Shown in pieces: positions 52,320 to 62,650 of a stretch of 64,000 nt of DNA. The notes below the pieces were generated by a model. The model was not told the origin of the DNA, searched no databases, and was given only the letters and a program-made list of their open reading frames with translations. The DNA is taken from contig VZRR01007833.1 in assembly GCA_013398015.1 (NCBI GenBank), positions 1,728,398 to 1,792,397 on the forward strand, given 5' to 3'. Every line of letters starts with the position of its first letter. Positions within the stretch are counted from its first letter, which is position 1. The DNA is from Oreocharis arfaki (taxonomy: Eukaryota; Chordata; Aves; Passeriformes; Paramythiidae). Both the position numbers and the translations under genes were made by a program.

Positions 52320-52624
52320 TATTATCCAGCTATCTGAAACAGATCATCATGAGACTTCTCAGCCAAACACACAGATGCCAGAAGAGTTCAGAGGGCAACC
52401 TGCATCCCATTCACGTTGCAGCCCCTGAAAGGTCTGTAAAACATCTCATCCCTCAGTAGGGACCAGCCTTTGCTTCCTGCCTCTCCCAGGAGCCTCTCTC
52501 CTCAGCATGGGGGAAGAGACAACTCTGAGGACAGAGTTGCCTGCATTTTGAATGGTATACAGGACCTCTGCTCTTCCTCCTCCACGACTCCGGGACCAGT
52601 GACTTCATTCGGAGCCCGCCTGGG
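52320..52624. promoter_or_regulatory. CXCR4 proximal upstream region
   Basis: Transition from AT-rich intergenic DNA to the CpG island. Moderate GC, no repeat and no coding evidence. Its position next to the promoter makes regulatory content likely, but nothing specific was seen apart from the X-box at its right edge. Confidence 0.4.
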
Positions 52625-52638
52625 GTACCCATGGCAAC
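52625..52638. promoter_or_regulatory. RFX-type X-box upstream of CXCR4
   Basis: GTACCCATGGCAAC has RFX half sites GTnnCC and GGCAAC around CATGG. It lies 265 bp upstream of the TATA box, a typical distance for a proximal element. Binding by RFX factors would suggest ciliary, immune or neural control; this is inference from the motif only. Confidence 0.4.
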
Positions 52639-52902
52639 ACAGGGCTCTACAACACACTTCAAAGAATGTTCTTGAGGGGAAATTCAAAAGCCCGCTTGTA
52701 TGAACACATCAGTCAGAGAAGGCGAAATGCCCCCGTGAGGAGCGTGGCCCCCGCGGGCGCGCCGGGCAAGTGCAATTCCCATGCCCGGGGCGGCAGACAA
52801 AGGGCGGCCCGAGGCGCCCGCCCGGAGCCCGAGAGCGCGGCGACACCGCCGGGGCGGAGCCAGGCGCGGCTGCCCCGGGGGCGGGGGTGCAGCGCGGCAA
52901 CT

Positions 52903-52908
52903 TATAAA
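52903..52908 (+). promoter_or_regulatory. CXCR4: CXCR4 TATA box
   Basis: TATAAA within CTTATAAAGAGG, flanked by GC-rich DNA and 25 bp after a GC box. It predicts a start site near 52930-52935 and a 5'UTR of about 100 nt before the ATG. Mammalian CXCR4 also has a TATA-containing promoter with a short leader. Confidence 0.85.
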
Positions 52909-53026
52909 GAGGCGCGTCCCGCCAGAAGAGTCGGGGCGTGTTTGGAGCGGCAGCGGGTGGTGTCACTGCGAGAGGCGCGGCTGCAGCAGCGGCAACGGCA
53001 ACAGCCCGAGAGTGCGGGGCCGTCCG

Positions 53027-53065
53027 ATGGCTCTGAGCATGGACAGCAGCCTCGACAGCCTGGAT
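53027..53065 (+). CDS. CXCR4: CXCR4 coding exon 1 (two in-frame ATGs)
   Basis: Two in-frame ATGs, at 53027 (MALS...) and 53039 (MDSSLDSLD). The second has the better context (A at -3, G at +4); the first has C at -3 and G at +4. I take 53039 as the main start, giving 9 residues from this exon; leaky use of 53027 would add four. Human and chicken exon 1 also start with an acidic M-E/D residue pair, which supports MD. The exon ends with GAT followed by a perfect donor GTAAGT at 53066, in phase 0. No in-frame stop lies between the TATA box and the ATG. Confidence 0.88.
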
Positions 53066-55683
53066 GTAAGTGCCGGGAGCGCTGCCGGCTGCCCATGTGC
53101 GCGCTGTTTGCAAACAAAGGTGCCCTCGGCGGAGGCTGCGGGTGGCGGGGGTCGGGACAGCGGAGGGGTCTGCGGGGCGCGGACGGGCAGGGCTCGGCTC
53201 TGAGCCCCGGGGGCTGCTGCCTCTGCCTGGAGCGCTTCGGACCTTGGCACAGCTGCAGCCACTGCAAATTCCAGCCGCAGGACTCCGCTCCTTCCCTGGG
53301 GCTCTGCTGCTCGGCCGTCAGTTCAAGTGACATGTGGCACCTTTATGGACTGAAAAACGCCGGTAGAGCAATTAGCGCTACGGGAATGATGAGCGGGGAA
53401 GAGGCGAGGAAGTTTGGAGCGATTTGACTCCAGGGAATGGCATCCCTTTGCCCCGGTGTGCGCCCAGACCTCGGGCTGCCGGCGGGACTGGGAGCGGCGT
53501 CAGCGCCCGGCCGTCCCGCCCGCTCCTCGAGCGAAACGAGGCGGCATCCTGCTCTTCAGGAGACAGCTCCTCTGCCTCGGTTTTGAGGGTGGTTAGGACT
53601 AAATAGATCTCTGACAAGTTCCGACTTTAGGCCCGCAGTTAAAGCCCGCGTGGAGCCGGTGCCTCCCCGTGTGAAGCGCTGCGGGACCCTCGGGCGCACC
53701 CTGCGCGGTGCTCGGGGGTCCGTGGGACACAGGGCATGATAACAAAAATCTGAAAACCTGAGGAACTGCATATTGCTTTTAGCGCGGTGGCCAAAACCGT
53801 TGGTGGTTTCCTGCCGCGCTTTCATGGCCTCACCAAATTTCGCTTCCTTTTTCCACCGCTGTGCTCACTTGGTCCGTCTGGCTGCAGCCCCGCGCCGGTC
53901 GCGCTCAACCCCTGCCCCGCAACCGCAGAGGGTGGGGAACAAAGGGAGGGAACGTGGCCCACCGTGGTGACCCTCCACGGGGTTTGAGTTCCCCTGATTA
54001 AGGTCACCTCTCTCTTTCTTTCTTTCTTTATGGGCTTTGGGGTTTTTTTCCTTGTCTGAGTGTGTGGAGCTGTCAATTGCTTCTCAGCAGGGAATTCTTG
54101 CTATTATTTATCCTTTATTACATCAGCCGAGGGTACCTTCTCTATTTCTCCTTGACCCCATCCTCTTAATGAGAAGGGACTTTGGAGCAGCAGCATTTCT
54201 AAGTAATTTTTTTTTATAGCTCTCTATTGTAAGAGTTAAATGTGATAGGTCATGCTCTGTGTGGACAGACCTCTCGCATCTGGCACTTTCTGGGCTCTCT
54301 CATTTGTAGTGTCCATCTGATTAGAGCACTGAAGTGTCCAGAACCAACGATATTTCTGGGAATAGCCATTAACTTTCTTTGCTCTTTCATGCCTGACCCT
54401 TAGCAAGATCTTACTCCTCAGAGAAAGACAAAGGAAGTTTTTAAACTTATTCTTATTTGCTGTGTATGTTATATATGCATGTGTAAACATTGTATCGGTT
54501 TTCAAAAAGTTTGCCCATTTGTGACAGTGGAGACTGTTCAGGCAACTCTTCACATATTGTCATATGGAGTAAGTTTTTGCAGAGGAGCTAACATCTAATT
54601 TTATTCTTTTCTTTTTCTTAGCTGTCATCTGGGTTATTAATTGAATTTTCTGAAAATGGCACGGATGAGATTGGTTCAGGTGACTATGGAGACTATGAAG
54701 AGCCATGCTTTCAGCATGAGAATGCTGATTTCAACCGGATCTTCTTGCCAACAATCTACTCCATCATCTTCCTAACAGGAATAATTGGCAATGGATTGGT
54801 TATTATCGTTATGGGCTACCAGAAGAAGCAAAGAAGCATGACTGATAAATACAGGCTGCACCTCTCTGTGGCTGACCTTCTTTTCGTCATCACCTTGCCA
54901 TTCTGGTCTGTGGATGCAGCCATAAGCTGGTACTTCGGGAACGTTCTGTGCAAGGCAGTTCATGTCATTTACACAGTTAACCTCTATAGCAGCGTCTTGA
55001 TTTTGGCCTTCATAAGTTTAGACCGTTACCTGGCGATAGTCCACGCTACCAACAGCCAGCGCCCACGAAAGCTGTTGGCTGAGAAGGTGGTGTATGTAGG
55101 TGTGTGGCTGCCAGCTTTGCTTCTGACTGTGCCCGATATAATCTTTGCCGGTACCAGCGAGGTAGAAGGAAAGTATCTCTGTGATCGCATGTACCCTCAT
55201 GAAAACTGGCTGATCTCGTTCAGATTCCAGCATATCTTGGTAGGACTTGTCTTGCCTGGTCTAATAATTCTGACTTGCTATTGTATTATCATATCCAAGC
55301 TGTCACACTCCAAAGGCCACCAGAAGCGCAAAGCCTTGAAGACCACGGTTATCCTCATCCTCGCCTTCTTTGCCTGCTGGCTGCCGTATTATATCGGCAT
55401 CAGCATCGACACCTTCATCTTGCTGGGAGTCATCAGACACCGCTGCAGCTTGGAGACCATAGTGCATAAATGGATCTCCATTACGGAAGCCCTGGCATTT
55501 TTCCACTGCTGCCTGAACCCAATTCTGTATGCCTTCTTGGGTGCCAAATTCAAAACATCAGCTCAAAATGCCTTGACATCTGTTAGCAGAGGATCAAGCC
55601 TCAAGATTCTTTCAAAAGGCAAACGTGCAGGACATTCTTCTGTTTCTACAGAGTCTGAGTCTTCGAGTTTCCATTCCAGCTAA
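53039..55683 (+). CDS. CXCR4: C-X-C chemokine receptor type 4, join(53039..53065,54622..55683)
   Basis: Class A G-protein-coupled receptor for CXCL12 (SDF-1). It sits in the plasma membrane and couples mainly to Gi, guiding migration of blood, germ and neural crest cells. The two coding exons give 362 residues, exactly ten more than human CXCR4 (352), with the extra length at the N-terminus. Visible features: N-glycosylation site N21-G-T; likely sulfotyrosine Y31 in GSGDY; disulfide cysteines 38-284 and 119-196; ligand-pocket acids D107, D181, D197, D272 and E298; DRY at 143-145; CWLP at 261-264; NPILY at 308-312; seven membrane helices from about 49 to 312; serine-rich tail ending SSSFHSS. 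The human second glycosylation site in extracellular loop 2 (NVS) is absent; the sequence there is AGTSEVEG. Identity is certain; only the exact start codon is open. Confidence 0.98.
53066..54621 (+). other. CXCR4: CXCR4 intron 1
   Basis: 1,556 bp, phase 0, GTAAGT donor and a TTTTCTTTTTCTTAG acceptor ending at 54621. Its first 660 bp belong to the CpG island and may carry regulatory sites; the rest is AT-rich. A short CTTT run lies near 54012-54028. The codon just before exon 2 in the exon 2 frame is TAG, so intron retention cannot produce a human-isoform-like intronic start joined directly in that frame. Confidence 0.95.
54622..55683 (+). CDS. CXCR4: CXCR4 coding exon 2
   Basis: Holds 353 of 362 codons, from LSSG in the N-terminal tail to the TAA at 55681-55683, so the whole seven-helix body is in one exon as in all vertebrate CXCR4 genes. 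The frame is open throughout with no frameshift. A start inside this exon is not needed: the stretch before LPTIYS (54622-54744) encodes the acidic N-terminal tail with the glycosylation and sulfation sites. Basic, serine-rich C-terminal tail (SRGSSLKILSKGKR, then STESESSSFHSS) carries the phosphorylation sites for arrestin binding and internalisation. Confidence 0.97.
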   Translation: MSSGLLIEFSENGTDEIGSGDYGDYEEPCFQHENADFNRIFLPTIYSIIFLTGIIGNGLVIIVMGYQKKQRSMTDKYRLHLSVADLLFVITLPFWSVDAAISWYFGNVLCKAVHVIYTVNLYSSVLILAFISLDRYLAIVHATNSQRPRKLLAEKVVYVGVWLPALLLTVPDIIFAGTSEVEGKYLCDRMYPHENWLISFRFQHILVGLVLPGLIILTCYCIIISKLSHSKGHQKRKALKTTVILILAFFACWLPYYIGISIDTFILLGVIRHRCSLETIVHKWISITEALAFFHCCLNPILYAFLGAKFKTSAQNALTSVSRGSSLKILSKGKRAGHSSVSTESESSSFHSS

Positions 55684-56230
55684 CGCTGCTCCTTGCCATT
55701 ATTTTATAAAGAGACGCTTTAAAGTTGTGCAAGACTTCAGACAATTAAGACTGACCATAATGTACAGATTTATTTACAGTTGGAATTTTATATTGTTTCT
55801 TTTAGTCTCTGTGAAGTTTAATTGACTTATTTATATGAAAAAACCTTTCATATTGATGACAAACTGTCTAGGCAGGTCCTGTGGACAAGTGGTTGGTTCA
55901 CAAAAGTTTTAGTGACTGTCTGTATGTATAGATATGTGAACTAAACACTTTGGATTGTAGCAAAGTGACTGTTAAAAGTATAGAAAATATTTCTCTGCTG
56001 TTTATATGTAAATGTTTTTGGTGTTGCTGTTATTCTTAAAAGTTTGGCTGGATATTTCTACCTTACTACAAGAAGTTTGGTTTACAATAGCTTAACTCTG
56101 CTGTAGAAATGGCACTTATAACCAAAGCCTTCTCTGTTACATGATAGGGTGTTTCCCTCCATTCTCAATAATTCATGGTTTGCAAAATTTTCTGTTCAAG
56201 GTAAAATAAAAGTACATGAAAAGAAGTTAT
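55684..56230 (+). other. CXCR4: CXCR4 3'UTR
   Basis: AT-rich, about 545 nt. It contains AU-rich motifs ATTTATTTA (55768-55776) and TTATTTAT (55827-55834), which can shorten mRNA half-life through ARE-binding proteins. The end is placed about 20 nt after the poly(A) signal; the cleavage site itself is a guess. Confidence 0.8.
56205..56210 (+). terminator. CXCR4: CXCR4 poly(A) signal AATAAA
   Basis: Canonical AATAAA, 522 nt after the stop, followed within 30 nt by a GT/T-rich downstream element (TTATTTTGAGTGGGATTTTC). It is the first canonical hexamer after the stop codon. The predicted spliced mRNA is about 1.75 kb, close to that of human CXCR4. Confidence 0.85.
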
Positions 56231-56798
56231 TTTGAGTGGGATTTTCATTTCTGGTTGAATTTTTCTCAGTGCTTTTATTTGCAATTCCAAATACACAACA
56301 ATGTCTTAGAAAATTGCAGGTCTTGTGAAAAGCAGGAAAATTAGTTTCAGTAATATTGATTATTCAATTGACACCTCTGAGTTCCATGTCATGTTTTTTC
56401 ACCAGAATACATTTGTTCCAGTTAACATTATGTTTAGAATTACTTAAACTATCACTTAGAGAACTTTTTGAGGCAAAATACCTGTAAGTGAAAACCAATC
56501 TATTTAAGCAACTGCTAAAGTTTACAGCCCCAGGAGCAAAACTCAGATTACTGCAAGTGCTTAACCTTTATGCCATGCATATAAAGTCAATCAACATTTC
56601 TTCTGCCTTTTGCTGTTCTTCTAAATTTAGTTTTCCATGATAATACTAATCAAAAGTAGTTAAATCAGTCATTTTTGACTAGAAATGAAGTTATTCTATG
56701 AAAGTGTATTTGCTCTGAGGAAGGTAAGTGGTTTTCCTCTATGGAGCTTTCCCTATCCTGTCTACCTCCAGATTTTCTTAAGGTAATATTACAATCTT

Positions 56799-56856
56799 CA
56801 CATTCTTTTTAAAAACACAGAATGTGTCACATTCTTTTTAAAAACACAGAATGTGT
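56799..56856. repeat. Perfect 29-bp tandem duplication of a palindromic unit
   Basis: The 29-bp unit at 56799-56827 is repeated exactly at 56828-56856. Each unit is itself an inverted repeat: CACATTCT at one end and AGAATGTG at the other, with TTTTTAAAAA between. Perfect identity implies a recent event, or a slipped copy still young. It lies 570 bp downstream of the CXCR4 poly(A) signal. Confidence 0.95.
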
Positions 56857-59800
56857 GTCAGTTCTTGAAAATATTTTTAGTAGGAATCAGCCAGACTAAA
56901 GAATTTCCAACAATTAATGCTGAAGTCTTAGTTGTCTAGTTAGTCATGTCATCACATTAGCAGAGTGCATTCACAAGTAATGGAATAGCCAAGAGGACAG
57001 AGCCATTGAGAGTATTTGTATGTTCTCACATTAAAAAACCAAACACAACTGTTACTTTTATATAAAAATCTATAACAAACAACTTGGAAGTCTAAAAAAG
57101 CAAAAAAGTAATGTCTACTAGTCAGACAGAGCTGAAATAGGCAACATGGATATTGCACAGGTATTATCCAAATTTTTCACAGGCACAGCACCCTAGTGAT
57201 TTTGTGGAGCAAGTACCACTATGCTAAACTATACATCAAATTCCATGTTTTATATTAGATATTTTCATAAATACAAGACCTTTCTGTTTTCAACTTCCCT
57301 TCTCTCCAGTGAGGAGGCTGCAACCTTGGCTGCATCCTGCACTCCTTCCCTTGCAATGACAGTAGTAATCATCTGATTCTGTGTTGAGCCGATTCAGTGC
57401 TGAACCAGCACAAAACCTGGAAGAAAAATAGGTAATTTTCCAGCAATTCAGTGAATTGAATGCATTCTATGAGGAATCCAACAAGTACTACAAAAGTGCA
57501 AGATTTTGTAAGCTGGAGCCAGCAAAGGGAGAGAAAAGAGAGATAAAATGAAAAAGCCGCAGACTTCCTCCACCACTTCTAGCAACTAAACTTTTAGATC
57601 AGTTAGCTCTAATGTGTGTTTTCACTCAACATAAATTAACAGCAGAAAAAGTGCATTCTCAAGAAACAAAAGGCCTCACTTCGATCAAGTTGTTCCTCCT
57701 AAACAGGGTTGAGAAAAGAAGAAAACGTGGTCTAGGAGCAGAACTCCTAAAATGGTTTATTTTTGTTGTTCGTTTGTGTGTTTTCTTAATTTAGTGAGAG
57801 TTTCCCCGTGAAGAATTTGCTGTTCTAAATGATTCTGACTTTCAGCCCAGCCCAATCAATCACTGTGATTTAATTGCACTTATAAAATACTTACAGGCTA
57901 TCAACACACTGCTGCTTATTTGTTGAGGAAATGTTTAGAGCCCCCAGCATTAACTTAGATTATTCCCATTACGCCTCAGTCAACCAACCGCTACCTCAAG
58001 CAGAGTTAACAGGAAAGAGGTTGCAAAGGAGAATAAACTCAGCAGTCCTGTTACTGCCAAAGACCACTAAAAGGACACTAAACAAACAACAGAAAGAATT
58101 TGTGTAGAAAATGAATTAGCAAAATTAAAAAAAAAAACTTAAACCCATGCCCCAGAGGGATGATTTTTATAAAACTGCCATTCTTCTTAGTAGAATTAAT
58201 GAACCCATGGATAGATCACTGTCTTGAAAAGGAGTTGTAAATTCTTTGGGGTTTTGCTTCAGCAAGAAAAATGAGTCAAAAGCCACACATATTTATTTCT
58301 AAATAATTTTATATATCCATAAATATGAATATAATATATATTTGCACAGTTTACAGAGCAAATATTTGCAAATTGAATGAAGTTGTCATGAAGAAACATA
58401 GGAAGATACTATGAATCCAGTTCTATCTTTTTACCTATGAGTAAGACAGAGAAAATAAGGCAAATTTCTCTCAAATCCACTGAGCTATTCCAAATACACC
58501 ATGTTGGTAAAAAATACTAATTTAGTCCATTTCAAAACAAAATCACCTTTAAGCTGATTTTTTGTTGAGGCTGTGACTTTTTTACATCTTTGTGAAGCAA
58601 AAGTGATCCCAGTAAATGCATTTGTCAAAGTGTAAACTCAGTGACAAAGGTGAATGAACCTAATATTGCAATTTATACATTGGACAAGCCCACACAGACC
58701 AAGAATTTTCCAATGTTTTTGAGGGGACTTTCCAAGTCTTTTTCCAAATTGTTCCTGTCTAGCATACAGAATAATCATGACATTCCTCAAGATATACACA
58801 ATGCATAATCTCAGCACTTTCTTGAAGCCATAAAATAATAGCTGTGTCCAAGTAATTTTAAATATGCACCTCAGGACACAGAACGGAGAACAAATGTGAA
58901 TTTGGTTACAAATCATTGAGTATTGGTTACAAACCAGCTTAAAATGTTATGTGATAGTTTAAAAGATTTATAATGTATTTACAAAGACTCTTTCCACTGA
59001 ATTCAGGCACTAAGTATTTTGCTATGGTTGTTGCAATGTGTCAACAGCAATGCTGGAATAAAACATGGATATTTGCCTAATACTCTAATGCACACATTTT
59101 GAGTGCCTAAGATTTGATAGAAATCTTTTGGATCAAGCGAGGCTAAACCAAGAACAGGACTTACTCTTGCTTCCTCTGAAATGTTGTTTGGAAGTAAAGC
59201 CAGAACACTTAAAGCAGTAGGGTAAAATGCCACTGTAACCCATTATTTGTGTGGTAATCCACCATTTGTAGGTGTCTCTGTCTGGTCAGGTGGTACCAAG
59301 CCCACACCAGAGGAGCACATGAAAAGCTGAGGGGTGTAGTGAGGCTGCCCGAGCGAATGTGCTCTGAGGGCAGTGAGCAGGGGGGAGCCACTTGCTGCTT
59401 TCTTGGCCAGTTTTATGACACAACCATTATACAGAGGCTTGAACTTCTACGCATATACATAAATCAAAACAAAATCACCATGAAAATAAAAAGGAAGTAG
59501 CAGTAATAACACGGAGCCATTCATGCAAGTGAATGGTTTATCTTATGATGGTTGTGCTCTAGTTGGACAATGTACAAAGTGACCACCTCTAGATGTTTGG
59601 TTGAAAAGACCATTTTTTACATTGTTTGGGAAAGGAAACAGCATGACGAGGAAGTACTTCCTTGATCCAGGCATGCCTCCAAAATCCCCTAACAATGGAG
59701 TATTCTCATATTCTCATAGTGCTGAAACTTAGGAAACACTTAAGCAGATAGAGCCCCAGAGGTTTTTGCTCAAAGGATGCCACTCCCTCACTTTATGTTT

Positions 59801-62289
59801 TGAAAGAGCTATACAGACTCCTTTTCACAGCCATAAATCACGTGTCAATTGAAATTACATGAGCACTGGGATTATTGCTTATAAAGAAGGCACATATTTC
59901 TTAAAATCCTCTCTCTTTAGGCAACAATTTTTCTGTTATTCCTTTAATTTTCTCTGAAAATCTTAAATCTTCAACAGGGTGAAGTCTAAAGAGAATTCAT
60001 TTTAACAACAATTCCCTTACTCTCTTCCCACCATTCTAGTTCTAACAGGACACACAATAAAACAATGCTATTCTTATTGACTTTGAAAGCATATTTTAAT
60101 AGAAGCTGATTATAACCATACTTTGTGTTTGCTTATTTATATATATGTAACATAAATATATCTACAGGTATATGATGATGTAGATTATAAGCACCATTTT
60201 CAGTTGCTGATACAAGTGATCCAGGCTCCAGCACAGCTACCACTGACTTCAGAGGAGTCAGAGTTCATTACACATGCAGCAGGTATTGATTTAAACAAGT
60301 ATTTTCTCGAAAGGACAGATGGCTTCAGTGACAAACTCCAGCTGAATTCAGAGACAGCAAGGTACCTAAAGAATTATGCTTCCTAAAGTGTACAACCTTA
60401 TAGCCCAAATCAATTACAAATGAAGATTACAAGTTGCTGATTTCAGTGCAGTCAGAGACGTACATGAAACTAAATCTTTCAGTATGGAGCAGGTGGAATT
60501 GTTCTGCTGAACATAACAGAAATAAATTTTCAGCAAAATGGATCTCTCACTGAAGGCTTGGAAACTTTGCACACCCAGCTATCAACGGTCTTGCAGTAAT
60601 TTGTCTTCAGTGGCACAGTGTTTGAAAGAAATAGGTCAACATTTTAAATATCCTTGTCTTTTGGAATTCACATCAGGAACAGATTCTCACCACACAGACA
60701 TGTCAGAGTAATTAGTAATTATGAGAGATTTTTGACGGGTTACACTGCAAAGAGCTCTTTGGCTTCCGTTCCGGTTTGGTTTTGACTTGGATTTTTTTGC
60801 TGTTGATGCTGCCTTTTGTTCCTGCTACCCTCTTCTCATAGCTTCTATTCTAGTTAACTTTTCCTTTAAAAATATATCTTTGTAGAATATTTAATGGCTC
60901 TGTTCTGTTAAGACTACACACAATATCCAGGACAAACAAGAAAAAGTAAAAATCAACTCTTCAAATAAAAGAAAATACAGCTTTCACAACTGTTTCTATG
61001 TCTATGTGTTCCTATGTTTTGGGTTTTTTTCCTTGGGGAAAATGTCTAGTATTTAAAATGTGTTTAAAACTATTGATTCTGCCAAGCCTGAACGTGAGTT
61101 CACCAAAGAGAGAAATGTTGGTATGCTTGATAGTAGAAGATGGAACTGGGATCTGAGTGTCCACAGATCAATTCCATCTCTAAAATCTGTGGGAAGCAAG
61201 AGAATAATTCTGGTGTTTTTATAGACATGTTTTATTGTGATAGCAACAGACGTGTCTTGTCAGTATTAGGTTCATCACAAGCCTGAAATCTATTATTCCT
61301 GCTCTTTGTGGGAGGAATTACATCTCATAAAAGTGTTAAGGTCGCTGTCAGAACTCAGTACAGGAATGCATTGATAAGAGAAGCAAGAGTCTAACAAGGA
61401 TACAAGGGAAGAAGGGATTATTGTACAAGGGCAAGGTTCACATCAGATTTAATTTGACAGCAAAGGAAATGTAGAGTTCCTGTCCTCCCCTGCCCCTCAG
61501 TGTTCACCACCTTCCTTTCCAAGGCCTTTCAGGTCATGCCCCCACCCTGCTTTGCTTGCTCTCTTTCTCCCCAACTCCATGGAGCTGATCCCTTAACTGA
61601 GCTTTCCCACATGGAACTGGGCACTAATGAACTGGCACAAGGTAACTGAGCTCATCTACCAATCAACAGGACAAAAAGGAGTCTCACACCTCACAGACCC
61701 CTTCCTTCTCTCCTTTACTCTTACCTATGCAGACCCCTCAGCCTTCGCTCATGTGACTCCTTGGCAAACCAGTTCAGCTCTTGAAGATCGGAGTTTCACA
61801 GGAATTTGAAGCAATCTGACTTCCTCTATTGGGAAGATCTTCTGACTCCCTCCCTCCTTTCCTCCCTCCCTCTCTGCCTCTTCTAACCCTTTCATTTGAT
61901 ATCTTCAGCACTCTGATTCTAAATCCTGTGGACCTGTTGCCTGCTGTGCATTATCTATCGAACAAGCCACATTTTATTTTGAACAGACTTAATTGACTAA
62001 ACAGACAGTGTCTTTTTTAAAAGATGTATTTTATACCATTTTAATGAAGTTAGCTCAGAAACAGGGCTGATAACACTCAAGATAAAAAAGAAAGCAATCA
62101 GATACATGGCTAATCAAAGAAAGAAAAGTTGTTACTTTTTTTCACTTTTTCTTCCAGCAGCAATAAGCTCTTAAAGTTTGACTCCTGTTTTGTAAAGCCC
62201 ACCAGACAGAGAAAATGAACAGAAGGAAGTGAATGGATCTCAGCCAGCACAGTGAACTGAATTGTCTCACTAAGAAGTCAAAAATCAGA
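56857..62289. other. Gene-poor intergenic DNA downstream of CXCR4
   Basis: Contains AT-rich stretches (58285-58350, 60130-60190) and a pyrimidine-rich run at about 61838-61885 (CCCTCCCTCC type). Open frames reach 92 codons (58638-58916, minus) with no family resemblance. In other vertebrates DARS1 lies further on this side; no exon of it was recognised here. Confidence 0.55.
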
Positions 62290-62650
62290 GCAGTTGCAAG
62301 ACTGAGGGCAGATTCACGCACTTGGGAGCTGTCAGGGGAGCAAAGAAGTGGGACCCCGGCTTTTGGGACCAGCAAGTTGTTAGACCAGTTTCGCTATCTT
62401 GTCAAAACTTCCTTAAGCAAACAGCCAAACTGTTAAACAAACACACGAGTTCTCAGGTAGGGGGCAAGAGGTTGAAAAGTATGGAAAGAACAGATGCCCC
62501 TCATAAAGGGAAGCGAGGCCTGTTTGCTCCTTATGTAAAATACCATCACCTATTGACTACATGATCATACTCCTGCAGAGCACTTTTCCCTGAAATAAAG
62601 CTCAAGAAAGAGGTCTTGAGTAAGTGTTTTGAACTAAAGAGATCTGTAAT
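62290..62650 (+). mobile_element. Possible LTR-like block (weak)
   Basis: A moderately GC-rich unit inside AT-rich DNA. It contains GGGACCCCGGCTTTTGGGACC, then CCTTATGTAAAATACC, then CCTGAAATAAAGCTCAAG with an AATAAA at 62594-62599 and a GT-rich part after it. The layout (unique 5' part, signal, short tail) resembles U3-R-U5 of a solitary retroviral LTR. No terminal TG..CA pair with a target-site duplication was found and no retroviral coding sequence lies near, so it may equally be ordinary sequence. Confidence 0.22.

Larger units (their letters stand above)
52731..53730. promoter_or_regulatory. CXCR4: CpG island spanning the CXCR4 promoter, exon 1 and early intron 1
   Basis: Dense CpGs and GC-rich sequence begin near 52731 (CCCGCGGGCGCGCCGGGC) and fade near 53730. 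The island covers the core promoter, exon 1 and the first third of intron 1, as expected of an unmethylated vertebrate promoter. A GC box GGGGCGGGG (52877-52885) fits Sp1, and GCGTG cores at 52742 and 52936 could be hypoxia-response elements, in keeping with the known HIF-1 control of CXCR4 in mammals; neither is proven here. Long open frames in the island (253 codons at 52666-53427, for example) are due to composition. Confidence 0.9.

Noticed and set aside
52781..53203. Possible longer CXCR4 N-terminus from an in-frame ATG at 52781
   Set aside because: That ATG lies upstream of the TATA box, so a normal transcript would not include it.
52666..53427. 253-codon + strand frame across the CXCR4 promoter and exon 1
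   Set aside because: It is in a different frame from CXCR4, crosses the TATA box and donor, and is explained by CpG-island composition.
54550..54621. CXCR4 isoform from an intronic start fused to exon 2
   Set aside because: The codon immediately before exon 2 in its frame is TAG.
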